64,000 nucleotides of DNA from Sulfitobacter sp. (lineage in GTDB: Bacteria > Pseudomonadota > Alphaproteobacteria > Rhodobacterales > Rhodobacteraceae), in assembly GCA_029252045.1 (NCBI GenBank), contig JAQXCD010000036.1:1-64000 (forward strand), written 5' to 3'. The notes below the pieces were generated by a model that was not told the origin of the DNA, did no database searches, and was given only the letters and a program-made list of their open reading frames with translations. This document shows positions 17,507-26,324 of this stretch, in pieces (positions within the stretch are counted from its first letter, which is position 1; each line of letters starts with the position of its first letter). Both the position numbers and the translations under genes were made by a program.

Positions 17507-18157
17507 ATGATTGAATGGATCACCTCCCCCGGCCTTACCGGATTTCGCGATGCCGAAAGTTGGATGGAAACGCGTGTCGCAGGGATACTGGAGGGCTCGG
17601 CACCCGAGTGCATCTGGTTGGTCGAGCACCCGGCGCTTTATACCGCCGGAACCTCCGCCAAAACCCAAGACCTGATTGATCCCGACCGATTTGACGTCTT
17701 CGCCACCAAACGTGGCGGGCAATACACCTACCACGGGCCCGGTCAGCGGGTGGCCTATGTCATGCTGGACGTCGGCGCGCGCGGGCGTGATGTGCGCCGC
17801 TTTGTGCAGGAGCTGGAGGCATGGGTGATTGCCACATTGGACCAGTTCAATGTGCGCGGTGAAATCCGCGACGGGCGTGTTGGCGTATGGGTCGAGCGTC
17901 CAGAAAGGCCGCTATCGGCCAGCGGCGCTGTCGCAGAAGACAAAATCGCGGCAATCGGCATCCGCTTGCGCAAATGGATCAGCTTTCACGGAATCAGTAT
18001 CAATGTGGAACCGGACCTGAGCCACTTTGGCGGAATTGTTCCTTGCGGCATTACTGAACATGGGGTCACTTCACTGGTGGATCTTGGGCTGCCTGTGACG
18101 ATGGACGATGTGGATCTGGCGTTGCGGAAAACATTTTCGCAGATATTTGATGCCTAA
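17507..18157 (+). CDS. lipB: Octanoyl-[acyl carrier protein]:protein transferase
   Basis: LipB moves octanoyl groups from acyl carrier protein to lipoyl domains of 2-oxoacid dehydrogenases. The 216-residue length is typical. Motifs visible: [26 protein letters not shown], the catalytic Lys segment [10 protein letters not shown], and the catalytic Cys180 in [13 protein letters not shown]. The gene is followed by the convergent regulator gene at 18167. Confidence 0.96.
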   Translation: MIEWITSPGLTGFRDAESWMETRVAGILEGSAPECIWLVEHPALYTAGTSAKTQDLIDPDRFDVFATKRGGQYTYHGPGQRVAYVMLDVGARGRDVRRFVQELEAWVIATLDQFNVRGEIRDGRVGVWVERPERPLSASGAVAEDKIAAIGIRLRKWISFHGISINVEPDLSHFGGIVPCGITEHGVTSLVDLGLPVTMDDVDLALRKTFSQIFDA

Positions 18158-18166
18158 CCGGTTTCC

Positions 18167-18970
18167 TTAGTCGAACGGCGCATGCGGAAGCACCTGCGCC
18201 GCCATTGGTAGTTCATCACGCTCCAGAAATGCTTCCTGCCTTTGGAATTTAAGAGCATCCAATACCCCGCCCGGCAGATATTCCATATAGACCTCGGAAT
18301 AACGGCTCTTATTTGGCAGAATGGCACGTCCAAGGCATGCAAAACCCATATATGCAGGCAATCCAGTCAGCTGCAATATCGGGGCAAGGAACATAAGTGA
18401 TATCGCCTGAAGCGGCGGATTATGATAAAATACGACGGCATGCCCGTCTGCTGTTTTATGGACGACCCCCCTGAATTCCCGCATGGATGAAACAACGTTC
18501 TCGGGATAAAGCCTTTTGGAATCATACCATCGGACAACCCTTGCTTTCTCAAGCGTCTTTATGAACAGCAATATCCTGACGTATTTGCCCTTGAAGGCCA
18601 TGGAATGGCGGTACAGTGCGTAAAAGCCGTCTGCCATTCCGCCTGTATCTGAAAAGTAGTCTTGCGTTGAGCAAGCAAAGTTCAGCCCTTCAATGAGGCC
18701 GGTTTCGCCCGGCCCCACCTGCCCCGTGCCGGAGCGCATCGCATACAACAGGGCGTCGTTGAGTGGTTCGGTCAGTATCCGTGCGTCGACATCAAAGTAT
18801 TCGCAAATGTGTTTGAGCTGGTGAGGCTTGGGAAAGGACTCAGCTTTTAAATATCTATAGAACTGGGTCTTGGACAAACCCAAGCCTTGAGCAGCGGCGG
18901 ACAGTGGCCCGCGCGCCTCCGATAACAATCTTAGATTTTCTCCAAAAACAGGGAGAACAGACGTTTCCAT
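18167..18970 (-). CDS. Helix-turn-helix protein with unidentified C-terminal domain
   Basis: A protein of about 267 residues. The first 65 residues form an XRE-like helix-turn-helix (GLGLSKTQFYRYLKAE as the recognition region, then HQLKHICEYFDVD). The remaining 200 residues are a soluble alpha/beta region that I do not recognise. I placed the start at the ATG at 18970, which leaves the HTH near the N-terminus; a TTG at 19021 is possible. A perfect inverted repeat sits exactly at this start. Base composition is AT-richer than that of the neighbours. The target and effector are unknown. Confidence 0.7.
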   Translation of the reverse strand: METSVLPVFGENLRLLSEARGPLSAAAQGLGLSKTQFYRYLKAESFPKPHQLKHICEYFDVDARILTEPLNDALLYAMRSGTGQVGPGETGLIEGLNFACSTQDYFSDTGGMADGFYALYRHSMAFKGKYVRILLFIKTLEKARVVRWYDSKRLYPENVVSSMREFRGVVHKTADGHAVVFYHNPPLQAISLMFLAPILQLTGLPAYMGFACLGRAILPNKSRYSEVYMEYLPGGVLDALKFQRQEAFLERDELPMAAQVLPHAPFD

Positions 18971-18990
18971 ACCCGTAGCGGCCACGGGTA
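18970..18990. promoter_or_regulatory. Inverted repeat at the start of the HTH gene
   Basis: TACCCGT and ACGGGTA form perfect seven-base arms around a seven-base centre, starting at the ATG of the helix-turn-helix gene. It could be an autoregulatory operator or an RNA hairpin covering the ribosome site. The arms are too short to be decisive. Confidence 0.35.
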
Positions 18991-19060
18991 CACCGCAGTT
19001 TACTTTTCGTCCAGACGACAAACACGCAAAAAGTGTATCAACCTTAGTTGTCCCTGCAAA

Positions 19061-19282
19061 CTATGAACTTTTGAGAATGCGGAGCACTTCGTCAAGTCGC
19101 TCAAGCTCAGCAGCGACCCGGAGAATACTCGCCACAAAGGGGCTGGGTATCTCTCCTGCCAAGGCATAGGCGGCGTCCTCGACCTCCTTGGACACTGCCA
19201 ACAGGTCAACCCCCGCCAATCCCGGAGGTGGTGCCTGAAACAGCCCGACCTCATCCAAATTTTTGACTGCACAATCTTTCAT
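19061..19282 (-). CDS. Small hypothetical protein
   Basis: A 73-residue acidic, helical protein with no motif I recognise. The ATG at 19282 has AAGGGA at a normal distance, and the composition is protein-like, with regular Leu/Val spacing. It lies on the same strand as the helix-turn-helix gene, about 90 bases upstream, so the two may be cotranscribed. It has no membrane segment or signal. Confidence 0.6.
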   Translation of the reverse strand: MKDCAVKNLDEVGLFQAPPPGLAGVDLLAVSKEVEDAAYALAGEIPSPFVASILRVAAELERLDEVLRILKSS

Positions 19283-19384
19283 GACTTTTTCCCTTCGAGA
19301 AAATGACTGCGAATGCCGCGGCTTTGCCTAACCCACAACTAACGGTATATCACAAAAATAGCCGGAAATTCGCTGGAAGGTGAG

Positions 19385-19591
19385 CTACGCAATTGTGAAC
19401 TCAGGCTTCAAAATTGTGTCCTCGGGGTGATATCCGTGGCATTTGCGGTTCTTCCCGAAGTCACTGACGCATTTCTTAAAACTGGCTTGAGAATCACGGG
19501 CATCCACAAAACCAAAGCCTCCAGTCCGGCAACACATAACTTCCAGCGCTAGGGGCTTGAAAATACTTACCCCTGCGACCATCGTGCCCAT
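19385..19591 (-). CDS. Small Cys-containing hypothetical protein
   Basis: A possible 68-residue protein. It has a CCRTGGFGF segment and two more Cys residues in KKCVSDFGKNRKCHGYHPED, a spacing that could bind metal or form disulfides. The ribosome site is weak, and a start at the internal ATG (residue 19) is equally possible. I do not recognise the family. It could be a chance frame, but the Gly/Cys pattern looks selected. Confidence 0.4.
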   Translation of the reverse strand: MGTMVAGVSIFKPLALEVMCCRTGGFGFVDARDSQASFKKCVSDFGKNRKCHGYHPEDTILKPEFTIA

Positions 19592-19691
19592 TGCCCTGTC
19601 GCCCAGTTGCTTTTAGAAGCAGTCACTAAGTCCGCAGTGCGTTTGGAGAACAGGCGCATTTGCATTTCAATAGTAGCTGAGGAGGCACCGC

Positions 19692-21365
19692 ATGGCAGAC
19701 GCAGCCATTCACGGGCATGATCACGAAGACGAGCGCGGTTTTTTCACCCGCTGGTTTATGTCCACGAACCACAAAGACATCGGTATTCTGTACCTGATCG
19801 TTTCCGCATTTGTCGGATTCATTTCTGTCGCATTCACGATCTATATGCGTCTGGAACTGATGAACCCCGGCGTTCAATACATGTGTATGGAAGGAGCGCG
19901 CTTCATCGCTGATTCCACCGCGACCTGCACGCCAAACGGACACCTCTGGAACGTTTTGATCACCGGTCACGGCATTCTGATGATGTTCTTTGTCGTTATC
20001 CCAGCCCTTTTCGGCGGTTTCGGCAACTACTTCATGCCCTTGCAAATCGGTGCGCCGGATATGGCGTTCCCGCGTTTGAACAACCTGTCGTTCTGGCTCT
20101 ATGTGGTTGGTACGTCGCTGGCTGTTTGCTCGGTTTTGCTGCCAGGTGGTAACGGTCAGTCCGGTTCCGGTGTGGGTTGGGTTCTGTACCCGCCGCTGTC
20201 GGTAAAAGAAGGCGGCATGTCGATGGACTTCGCGATTTTCGCGGTTCACGTCTCAGGTGCGTCTTCGATCCTTGGCGCGATCAACATCATCACTACATTC
20301 CTGAACATGCGTGCCCCCGGCATGACATTGTTCAAAGTACCGTTGTTTTCATGGTCGGTCTTTGTCACCGCATGGCTGATCCTGTTGTCCCTTCCTGTAC
20401 TGGCCGGCGCCATCACGATGCTGCTGATGGACCGCAACTTCGGCTTTGCCTTCTTTGATCCCGCAGGCGGCGGTGATCCGGTTCTCTACCAGCACATCCT
20501 GTGGTTCTTTGGCCACCCTGAAGTGTACATCATCATTCTTCCGGGCTTTGGCATCATTTCCCACGTGATCGCAACCTTCGCGCGCAAGCCGGTCTTTGGC
20601 TACCTGCCGATGGTCTGGGCAATCATCGCGATTGGCGCATTGGGCTTTGTTGTGTGGGCGCACCACATGTACACAGTTGGTATGACGCTGAATCAGCAGT
20701 CCTACTTTATGCTGGCGACAATGGTCATTGCGGTTCCAACCGGTGTTAAGGTCTTCTCGTGGATTGCCACAATGTGGGGCGGTTCGGTCACTTTCGAGAC
20801 ACCAATGCTCTGGGCGTTCGGCTTCCTGTTCCTGTTCACCGTTGGTGGCGTTACCGGTGTTGTCCTGTCACAGGCTGCGGTGGACCGTTACTACCATGAC
20901 ACCTACTATGTGGTTGCACACTTCCACTACGTTATGAGCCTTGGTGCGGTGTTCGCGATCTTTGCCGGTATCTACTTCTACCTGCCAAAGATGTCTGGCC
21001 GCATGTACCCTGAATGGGCAGGCAAGCTGCACTTCTGGGCGATGTTCATCGGTGCAAACCTGACGTTCTTCCCACAGCACTTCCTGGGCCGTCAGGGCAT
21101 GCCACGCCGCTACATCGACTATCCTGACGCGTTTGCGTACTGGAACTGGTGGTCGAGCATGGGCGCGTTCCTGTCCTTCGGTTCGTTCATCTTCTTCTTC
21201 GGCGTAATGGCCTGGACGCTCACACGCGGTGCACGTTCCACAGCCAACAACCCTTGGAACGAATTTGCGGATACGCTGGAGTGGACACTGCCTTCCCCAC
21301 CGCCCGAGCATACGTTCGAGCAGCTTCCAAAGCGTGAAGACTGGGACAAGGCACACAGCCACTAA
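19692..21365 (+). CDS. ctaD: Cytochrome c oxidase subunit I (aa3 type)
   Basis: The 557-residue catalytic subunit of the aa3 oxidase, with 12 membrane helices. It has the heme a and CuB ligands in [15 protein letters not shown] and [11 protein letters not shown], the [11 protein letters not shown] helix with the heme ligands, and THGTLMML-type segments replaced by [11 protein letters not shown]. The Glu of the proton D-channel lies in the HPEVY region. The start follows a strong GAGGAGG. The other subunits are not in the window, so ctaD stands apart from ctaC/ctaE here. A strong terminator follows. Confidence 0.97.
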   Translation: MADAAIHGHDHEDERGFFTRWFMSTNHKDIGILYLIVSAFVGFISVAFTIYMRLELMNPGVQYMCMEGARFIADSTATCTPNGHLWNVLITGHGILMMFFVVIPALFGGFGNYFMPLQIGAPDMAFPRLNNLSFWLYVVGTSLAVCSVLLPGGNGQSGSGVGWVLYPPLSVKEGGMSMDFAIFAVHVSGASSILGAINIITTFLNMRAPGMTLFKVPLFSWSVFVTAWLILLSLPVLAGAITMLLMDRNFGFAFFDPAGGGDPVLYQHILWFFGHPEVYIIILPGFGIISHVIATFARKPVFGYLPMVWAIIAIGALGFVVWAHHMYTVGMTLNQQSYFMLATMVIAVPTGVKVFSWIATMWGGSVTFETPMLWAFGFLFLFTVGGVTGVVLSQAAVDRYYHDTYYVVAHFHYVMSLGAVFAIFAGIYFYLPKMSGRMYPEWAGKLHFWAMFIGANLTFFPQHFLGRQGMPRRYIDYPDAFAYWNWWSSMGAFLSFGSFIFFFGVMAWTLTRGARSTANNPWNEFADTLEWTLPSPPPEHTFEQLPKREDWDKAHSH

Positions 21366-21392
21366 CGGCTGAAAACTTCTAAAGACAGAAAA

Positions 21393-21421
21393 GGGCTCCA
21401 ACGGCGGTTGGGGCCCTTTTT
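21393..21421 (+). terminator. Rho-independent terminator after ctaD
   Basis: A ten-pair stem with one G-U pair (GGGCTCCAAC with GTTGGGGCCC), loop GGCG, followed by TTTTT. It lies 27 bases after the ctaD stop. Confidence 0.88.
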
Positions 21422-21485
21422 ACATGGTGCGTTGGCGCTGGCTGTGGCCTAAGACCCTCAAACCTCTGCGCTACAGGAATCGCCG

Positions 21486-21935
21486 ATGCTGACCCTGCCC
21501 ATCGTGATCATCACGCTCCTGCCCCAACTGGTGGCAGGTTTGCGCCGCAAAGGACCCGCTGCACATCTGACGCTCCTGCTGCTTAGCATCTGCGCAGTCA
21601 CAACCCTGATTACTGTGCTCACGCTCAGCACGCCCCCTGCCCCCACTTCCCGGCAAACCTACTACTTGGTGCACCTGCCGCCACTTGTCTGGCCGGTACT
21701 GGGACTGTGCCTGCTCACCCCTTTCTACTGGGCGGTTGAACATGTTTGCATCGCCCGTGATTTGCGGTTGGACAGTGTCTTGGTGCAGGCGCTTGCCTTG
21801 ACGATGGCAGTGGCCCTCTGGGGAGAAGCGCAAGGCACATCACCTTTGGTGATCGAATTCGGGGCATCAGCGCTGGTGCTTGCGCTCTTGTCTCGCGGCA
21901 CATGGCAACTGGCTCAGGCCCGTACGCTGAAATAA
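21486..21935 (+). CDS. Hypothetical four-helix membrane protein
   Basis: A 149-residue protein with four hydrophobic segments, near 3-20, 27-47, 62-82 and 100-140. AGGAA precedes the ATG. I recognise no family motif. Position just after ctaD and before a DUF2244 membrane protein hints at a link to the respiratory membrane, but this is only context. Confidence 0.65.
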   Translation: MLTLPIVIITLLPQLVAGLRRKGPAAHLTLLLLSICAVTTLITVLTLSTPPAPTSRQTYYLVHLPPLVWPVLGLCLLTPFYWAVEHVCIARDLRLDSVLVQALALTMAVALWGEAQGTSPLVIEFGASALVLALLSRGTWQLAQARTLK

Positions 21936-21992
21936 TCAGATCTCACAGAATGTCGCATTGATTGGCCGGGCGGGCGCGTTAGAACTACATCC

Positions 21993-22475
21993 ATGCCGTA
22001 TGAATGGACATCACCGCCGCATAGCACACCGCAGACCATGCGCCTGTGGCCGCACAACTCGCTGCCCGCGCGGGGGATGGCGGCATTTGTCTTGTCGACC
22101 TTTACGATGATCTCGATTCCCGTGCTGGGTTTGCTGGGTTCGCCCGTGCTGTGGGGGCTATTGCCGTTCACCTTGGCAGCCGTCTGGGGCATGTATTGGG
22201 CGTTGCAGCGCAACTACAAAGCCCGCCAGATCAACGAAGAGTTGATACTGGACGAGACAATGGCACGCCTGACCCGCACCAATCCCAAAGGCGACGTGCA
22301 GGAATGGGACTGTGACCGCTACTGGACGCAGGTCACCAAATACGAGGACGAAGGCCCGGTACCCCATTACATCACACTGCGCGGCAAAGGCCGCGAAGTG
22401 GAGATTGGTGCATTTCTGAGCGAGGACGAGCGGATAGCGCTCTTTGATGATTTGCAGCGCGCGTTAAGGCGCTAA
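21993..22475 (+). CDS. DUF2244 family membrane protein
   Basis: A 160-residue protein of the DUF2244 type: an N-terminal LWPHNSLPARGM stretch, two membrane helices in a hairpin (about 29-68), and a soluble C-terminal part with RYWTQVTKYEDEG and the ending GAFLSEDERIALFDDLQRAL. Members occur near cytochrome oxidase genes in alphaproteobacteria. The biochemical role is unknown. It converges with the YqeY gene. Confidence 0.82.
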   Translation: MPYEWTSPPHSTPQTMRLWPHNSLPARGMAAFVLSTFTMISIPVLGLLGSPVLWGLLPFTLAAVWGMYWALQRNYKARQINEELILDETMARLTRTNPKGDVQEWDCDRYWTQVTKYEDEGPVPHYITLRGKGREVEIGAFLSEDERIALFDDLQRALRR

Positions 22476-22483
22476 CCGGTGTC

Positions 22484-22945
22484 TTAGTTGGACAGCCGGT
22501 CTTTGAGCATCGGACCCACGCGGCCAAAATCCATCTGGCCGGTGTATTTGCCCTTGAGAACCGCCATGACCTTACCCATATCGCGGATTGAGGATGCGCC
22601 AACTTCTGCAACGGCTGCGTCTACGGCGGCTGTGGTTTCATCGGCGTCCAACTGGCGAGGCAGGAATTCTTCGATCACGAGGATCTCGGCGCGCTCGCGC
22701 TCTGCCAGATCAAGGCGACCGCCTTCTTCGTAGGCACGCGCGGATTCGAGACGCTGCTTGGCCATCTTGCCAAGGATCGCCAGAACGGCATCTTCTCCGA
22801 CACCATCATCATTGCCCTCGGCGCGGGCGTCGATGTCTTTGTCCTTGATCGCTGCATTGACCAGCCGCAATGTCGACAAACGCTCTACCGCCTTGTCTTT
22901 CATCGCTTGTTTCAGATCCGTGGTGATGCGTGTACGCAGGTCCAT
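22484..22945 (-). CDS. GatB/YqeY domain protein
   Basis: A 153-residue YqeY-type protein, matching the tRNA-binding C-terminal domain of GatB as a free-standing unit. Landmarks are TTDLKQAMKDKAVERLSTLR at the N-terminus, EEFLPRQLDADE in the middle and DMGKVMAVLKGKYTGQMDFG near the end. It may affect tRNA-dependent amidation or tRNA binding; the role is not settled in the family. It is divergent from carA. Confidence 0.9.
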   Translation of the reverse strand: MDLRTRITTDLKQAMKDKAVERLSTLRLVNAAIKDKDIDARAEGNDDGVGEDAVLAILGKMAKQRLESARAYEEGGRLDLAERERAEILVIEEFLPRQLDADETTAAVDAAVAEVGASSIRDMGKVMAVLKGKYTGQMDFGRVGPMLKDRLSN

Positions 22946-23069
22946 GAGGTGCCTTTAAAACTGGTCTATACAGGAGCGCGGAGATTACCCAATCAGACGC
23001 GCAGTTGCAATGCGTTTGATTTCACCTCAACCAATTGATTTTAAATGGTTATTCATTTGACAGCGAATC

Positions 23070-23098
23070 TTGACCCTCCCTCGGGGTCGCTATAGGTT
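23070..23098 (+). promoter_or_regulatory. Candidate promoter of carA
   Basis: TTGACC at 23070-23075 is followed 15 bases later by TATAGG at 23091-23096, in the otherwise empty 238-base gap between the YqeY gene and carA. The short spacer is a weakness. The GACCC/GGGTC repeat inside it may be an overlapping operator. Confidence 0.35.
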
Positions 23099-23183
23099 GC
23101 ACCCGTTTGCCGCTCTATGCGCACAATATGCGACTCCCCTTTCAGGGCTGCCCTGCGGCCCCTCCCCCAGAAGGATTTGACCC

Positions 23184-24341
23184 ATGGCCACCGCTGCACC
23201 CGTCACACCCACAGCCTGCCTTGCCCTTGCCGATGGGTCCATCTTTTACGGCGTAGGCTTTGGCGCAACAGGCCAGACCGTGGCCGAGATGTGTTTTAAC
23301 ACCGCCATGACCGGCTATCAGGAGATCATGACAGACCCCTCCTATGCGGGCCAGATCGTGACCTTTACCTTCCCGCACATCGGCAACACCGGCACCAACC
23401 CCGAAGATGACGAAACCGGCGATCCGGTCGCTGCGGGTATGGTTGTGAAATGGATGCCGACAGACCCCAGTAGCTGGCGTGCGGTGCAGGACCTGTCCGG
23501 CTGGCTGGCTGCACGCGGGCGCATCGCCATCGGCGGCATTGATACCCGTCGCCTGACCCGCGCCATCCGCCAGCAGGGCGCGCCCCATGCGGCGCTGGCC
23601 CATAACCCAGACGGCGTCTTTGACGTCGAGGCTCTGGTTGCCGCCGCGCGCGGTTTTGCAGGACTTGAGGGTATGGATTTGGCCAAGGACGTGACCTGTG
23701 CGCAATCCTACCGCTGGAACGAGATGCGTTGGGCGTGGCCGGATGGCTATGCCCCTCAAACCGCCCCCAAGCACAAGGTTGTCGCCATCGACTACGGTGC
23801 CAAACGCAACATCCTGCGCTGCCTTGCCTCTGCGGGCTGTGACATCACCGTGCTACCCGCCACTGCGACCTATGCAGACATTATGGCCCATGCGCCTGAT
23901 GGCGTGTTCCTCTCCAACGGCCCCGGTGATCCGGCGGCCACGGGCGCCTATGCCGTTCCGATGATCAAGGATGTGCTGGAAAAGACCGAGCTTCCAGTTT
24001 TCGGCATTTGCCTTGGTCACCAGATGCTGGCCCTCGCACTTGGCGCGCGGACAATCAAGATGAGCCACGGCCACCACGGTGCAAACCACCCCGTCAAGGA
24101 TATGGATACCGGAAAAGTGGAAATCACCTCGATGAACCACGGCTTTGCAGTTGATACGCAGTCGTTGCCCGCAGGCGTGATCGAGACCCACTGCTCTCTG
24201 TTTGACGGCTCCAACTGCGGTATCCGCATGGAAGGGCGCCCCGTTTATTCGGTGCAGCACCACCCCGAGGCCTCCCCCGGTCCGCAAGACAGCTACTACC
24301 TGTTCGAGCGGTTCGCCGAAGCCATGGCCGCACGCGCCTGA
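23184..24341 (+). CDS. carA: Carbamoyl-phosphate synthase small subunit
   Basis: The 385-residue glutaminase subunit that supplies ammonia to CarB for arginine and pyrimidine synthesis. The N-terminal domain has GFGATGQTVAEMCFNTAMTG. The C-terminal class I amidotransferase has the nucleophile Cys in FGICLGHQM near residue 275 and the His-Glu pair in VQHHPEASPGP. carB is not adjacent, a common arrangement in this group. Confidence 0.97.
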   Translation: MATAAPVTPTACLALADGSIFYGVGFGATGQTVAEMCFNTAMTGYQEIMTDPSYAGQIVTFTFPHIGNTGTNPEDDETGDPVAAGMVVKWMPTDPSSWRAVQDLSGWLAARGRIAIGGIDTRRLTRAIRQQGAPHAALAHNPDGVFDVEALVAAARGFAGLEGMDLAKDVTCAQSYRWNEMRWAWPDGYAPQTAPKHKVVAIDYGAKRNILRCLASAGCDITVLPATATYADIMAHAPDGVFLSNGPGDPAATGAYAVPMIKDVLEKTELPVFGICLGHQMLALALGARTIKMSHGHHGANHPVKDMDTGKVEITSMNHGFAVDTQSLPAGVIETHCSLFDGSNCGIRMEGRPVYSVQHHPEASPGPQDSYYLFERFAEAMAARA

Positions 24342-24409
24342 ACAGCCTCTGCCCTGCCACTGGTGCGGCGGAATCCAAATTCCCGCGTTAATTGAATATT
24401 AAGACCTAT

Positions 24410-24444
24410 CTGAAATCGTCTTAACAAGTTTGAAACGATTTCAG
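24410..24444 (+). promoter_or_regulatory. 10-base inverted repeat ahead of the glycosyltransferase gene
   Basis: CTGAAATCGT (24410-24419) and ACGATTTCAG (24435-24444) are perfect inverted arms around 15 AT-rich bases, ending 11 bases before the ATG. The right arm ends in AGG, part of the likely ribosome site. It may be a repressor operator or an RNA hairpin that limits translation. Confidence 0.5.
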
Positions 24445-24455
24445 GTAAACACGCG

Positions 24456-26324
24456 ATGAGCGATCTTTACCTGCGGCTGCCCGATCCGCAAGCGGTCACC
24501 CCTCCGGTGGAATACCTGCCGCTTGGGCGGGTCATGGTAAACGCAGGCATCATTACGCAGAGTGATCTGGTGCATGCATTGAATTTGCAGCGCCATATTG
24601 ATGCGCCTTTAGGGGAGATTCTGGTCGCCGAAGGGCTGGCCACCTCCGGACAAGTGCTGCAAATGGTGTCCCACCAACACAACATCCCTGTAGCCGACCT
24701 TATCACTGACCCACCTGACGCGACATTGCGCACAGCCCTGCCCGTCAGCCTGTGTCTTACCCATCGCTGTGTACCATGGCTGAAACTTGCGGATTTGTTG
24801 TTGGTCGGCGTCAACCACCCCGATGATTTCCACCGGTTGCGCAGCTGTCTGGGCGAGCGGGGCAACCGGATGCTGCCTGTACTGGTGGATGAGCAGCAAA
24901 TCAGACACCATATTGGCACGCTTTACGGACGCGAGTTGGCAAACAGAGCTGCAGCGCGTGTTCCCGCCGCCGAAAGCTGCCGGGGCTGGAACCCGGATGC
25001 GCCCTTGCGCAAGCCTGTGGCGCTGGCCGTTTTGATCCTACTATGCGCCGTCCTGATTGCCGCGCCCCATTGGACCATCACCATTGGCATCCTGTTCGCA
25101 TTTACGACACTTGTGATGAGCACAACACTCAAGCTGGCCGCCTTCGTTGCACGGCTATCGCAGATGTCACAAAGCATGCCTGCCCCCCCTGCCGCGCCCC
25201 GCGCGCCGTTCCCGCTGCCCAAGGTTTCCGTGCTGGTCCCCCTGTTGCAAGAGAACGAAATCGCCGGCAAGCTGATCCAGCGGTTAACGCGGCTGACATA
25301 CCCCAAATCGCTGCTCGAAGTCGTCTTGGTGCTGGAGGAAAGTGATACCGTCACCCGCGAGACGATTGCCCGCACGCAAATGCCCAGCTGGATCAGCGTG
25401 ATCGAAGTCCCCAGCGCCAACAACCTGACAACCAAACCTCGCGCGCTAAACTATGCGCTGGATTTCTGTCGTGGCTCTATCATCGGCGTGTGGGATGCAG
25501 AGGATGCACCCGAACCGGACCAGATTGAAAAAGTGGTCATACGCTTTCAGGATGCACCGGAAAATATAGCGTGTTTGCAGGGTGTTCTGGACTATTACAA
25601 CTCCAAGACAAACTGGATTTCGCGGTGCTTTGCGATTGAATACGCCACATGGTGGCGGGTGATCCTGCCCGGTGTGGCGCGTCTGGGACTGGTTATTCCG
25701 CTGGGGGGCACAACCTTGTTTTTCCGCCGCCCCATTCTGGAAAAGCTCTGTGGATGGGACGCGCATAATGTCACAGAAGATGCTGATCTGGGGGTGCGCC
25801 TTGCCCGCCACGGCTATGTGACGGAGCTGATGCCGACTGTCACTTATGAAGAAGCGAATTGCCGCGCGTGGCCTTGGGTGAAACAACGCTCGCGCTGGCT
25901 CAAAGGCTTTTTGATCACATGGCTTGTCCATATGCGCACGCCGCGCGCCTTGCTGCGCGATCTGGGTTTGATCCGGTTTCTGGGCGTTCAAACCCTGCTG
26001 CTTGCGACCTTTGCGCAATTTGCCTGCGCGCCGCTGCTGTGGTCGTTCTGGATTGTGCTGGCCGGGGTCGAGCACCCTGTTACAGTGACGCTGGGGGCGC
26101 AGGTCACGGGCTTTATGATCTGGTTTTTCATCTACTCCGAGATCATGAATCTGGCAATCTCGATGGTTGCCGTGTCGCGCCGCGAACACAGGCATCTGAT
26201 GGCCTATGTGCTCACGCTACCGCTCTATTACCCTATGGCGGCACTGTCTGCTTATAAGGCAATAAAGGAGCTGGTGGTGGAGCCGTTCTATTGGGACAAG
26301 ACCCAACACGGTCTGACGCATTAA
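24456..26324 (+). CDS. Glycosyltransferase family 2 with N-terminal MshEN-like domain
   Basis: A 622-residue membrane protein. Residues about 22-75 hold two repeats of the type LGxxLVxxGxIxxxxLxxAL, as in MshEN/GspE N-terminal domains, some of which bind cyclic di-GMP. Two helices follow near 190-235. The GT2 catalytic domain has WDAEDAPEPDQ (about 346), the EDADLGVRL acid (about 440) and QRSRWLKG (the QxxRW motif, about 476). C-terminal helices complete a processive-type synthase. It probably makes an exported polysaccharide. The substrate is unknown. The 3' end overlaps the convergent GntR gene by four bases. Confidence 0.88.
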   Translation: MSDLYLRLPDPQAVTPPVEYLPLGRVMVNAGIITQSDLVHALNLQRHIDAPLGEILVAEGLATSGQVLQMVSHQHNIPVADLITDPPDATLRTALPVSLCLTHRCVPWLKLADLLLVGVNHPDDFHRLRSCLGERGNRMLPVLVDEQQIRHHIGTLYGRELANRAAARVPAAESCRGWNPDAPLRKPVALAVLILLCAVLIAAPHWTITIGILFAFTTLVMSTTLKLAAFVARLSQMSQSMPAPPAAPRAPFPLPKVSVLVPLLQENEIAGKLIQRLTRLTYPKSLLEVVLVLEESDTVTRETIARTQMPSWISVIEVPSANNLTTKPRALNYALDFCRGSIIGVWDAEDAPEPDQIEKVVIRFQDAPENIACLQGVLDYYNSKTNWISRCFAIEYATWWRVILPGVARLGLVIPLGGTTLFFRRPILEKLCGWDAHNVTEDADLGVRLARHGYVTELMPTVTYEEANCRAWPWVKQRSRWLKGFLITWLVHMRTPRALLRDLGLIRFLGVQTLLLATFAQFACAPLLWSFWIVLAGVEHPVTVTLGAQVTGFMIWFFIYSEIMNLAISMVAVSRREHRHLMAYVLTLPLYYPMAALSAYKAIKELVVEPFYWDKTQHGLTH

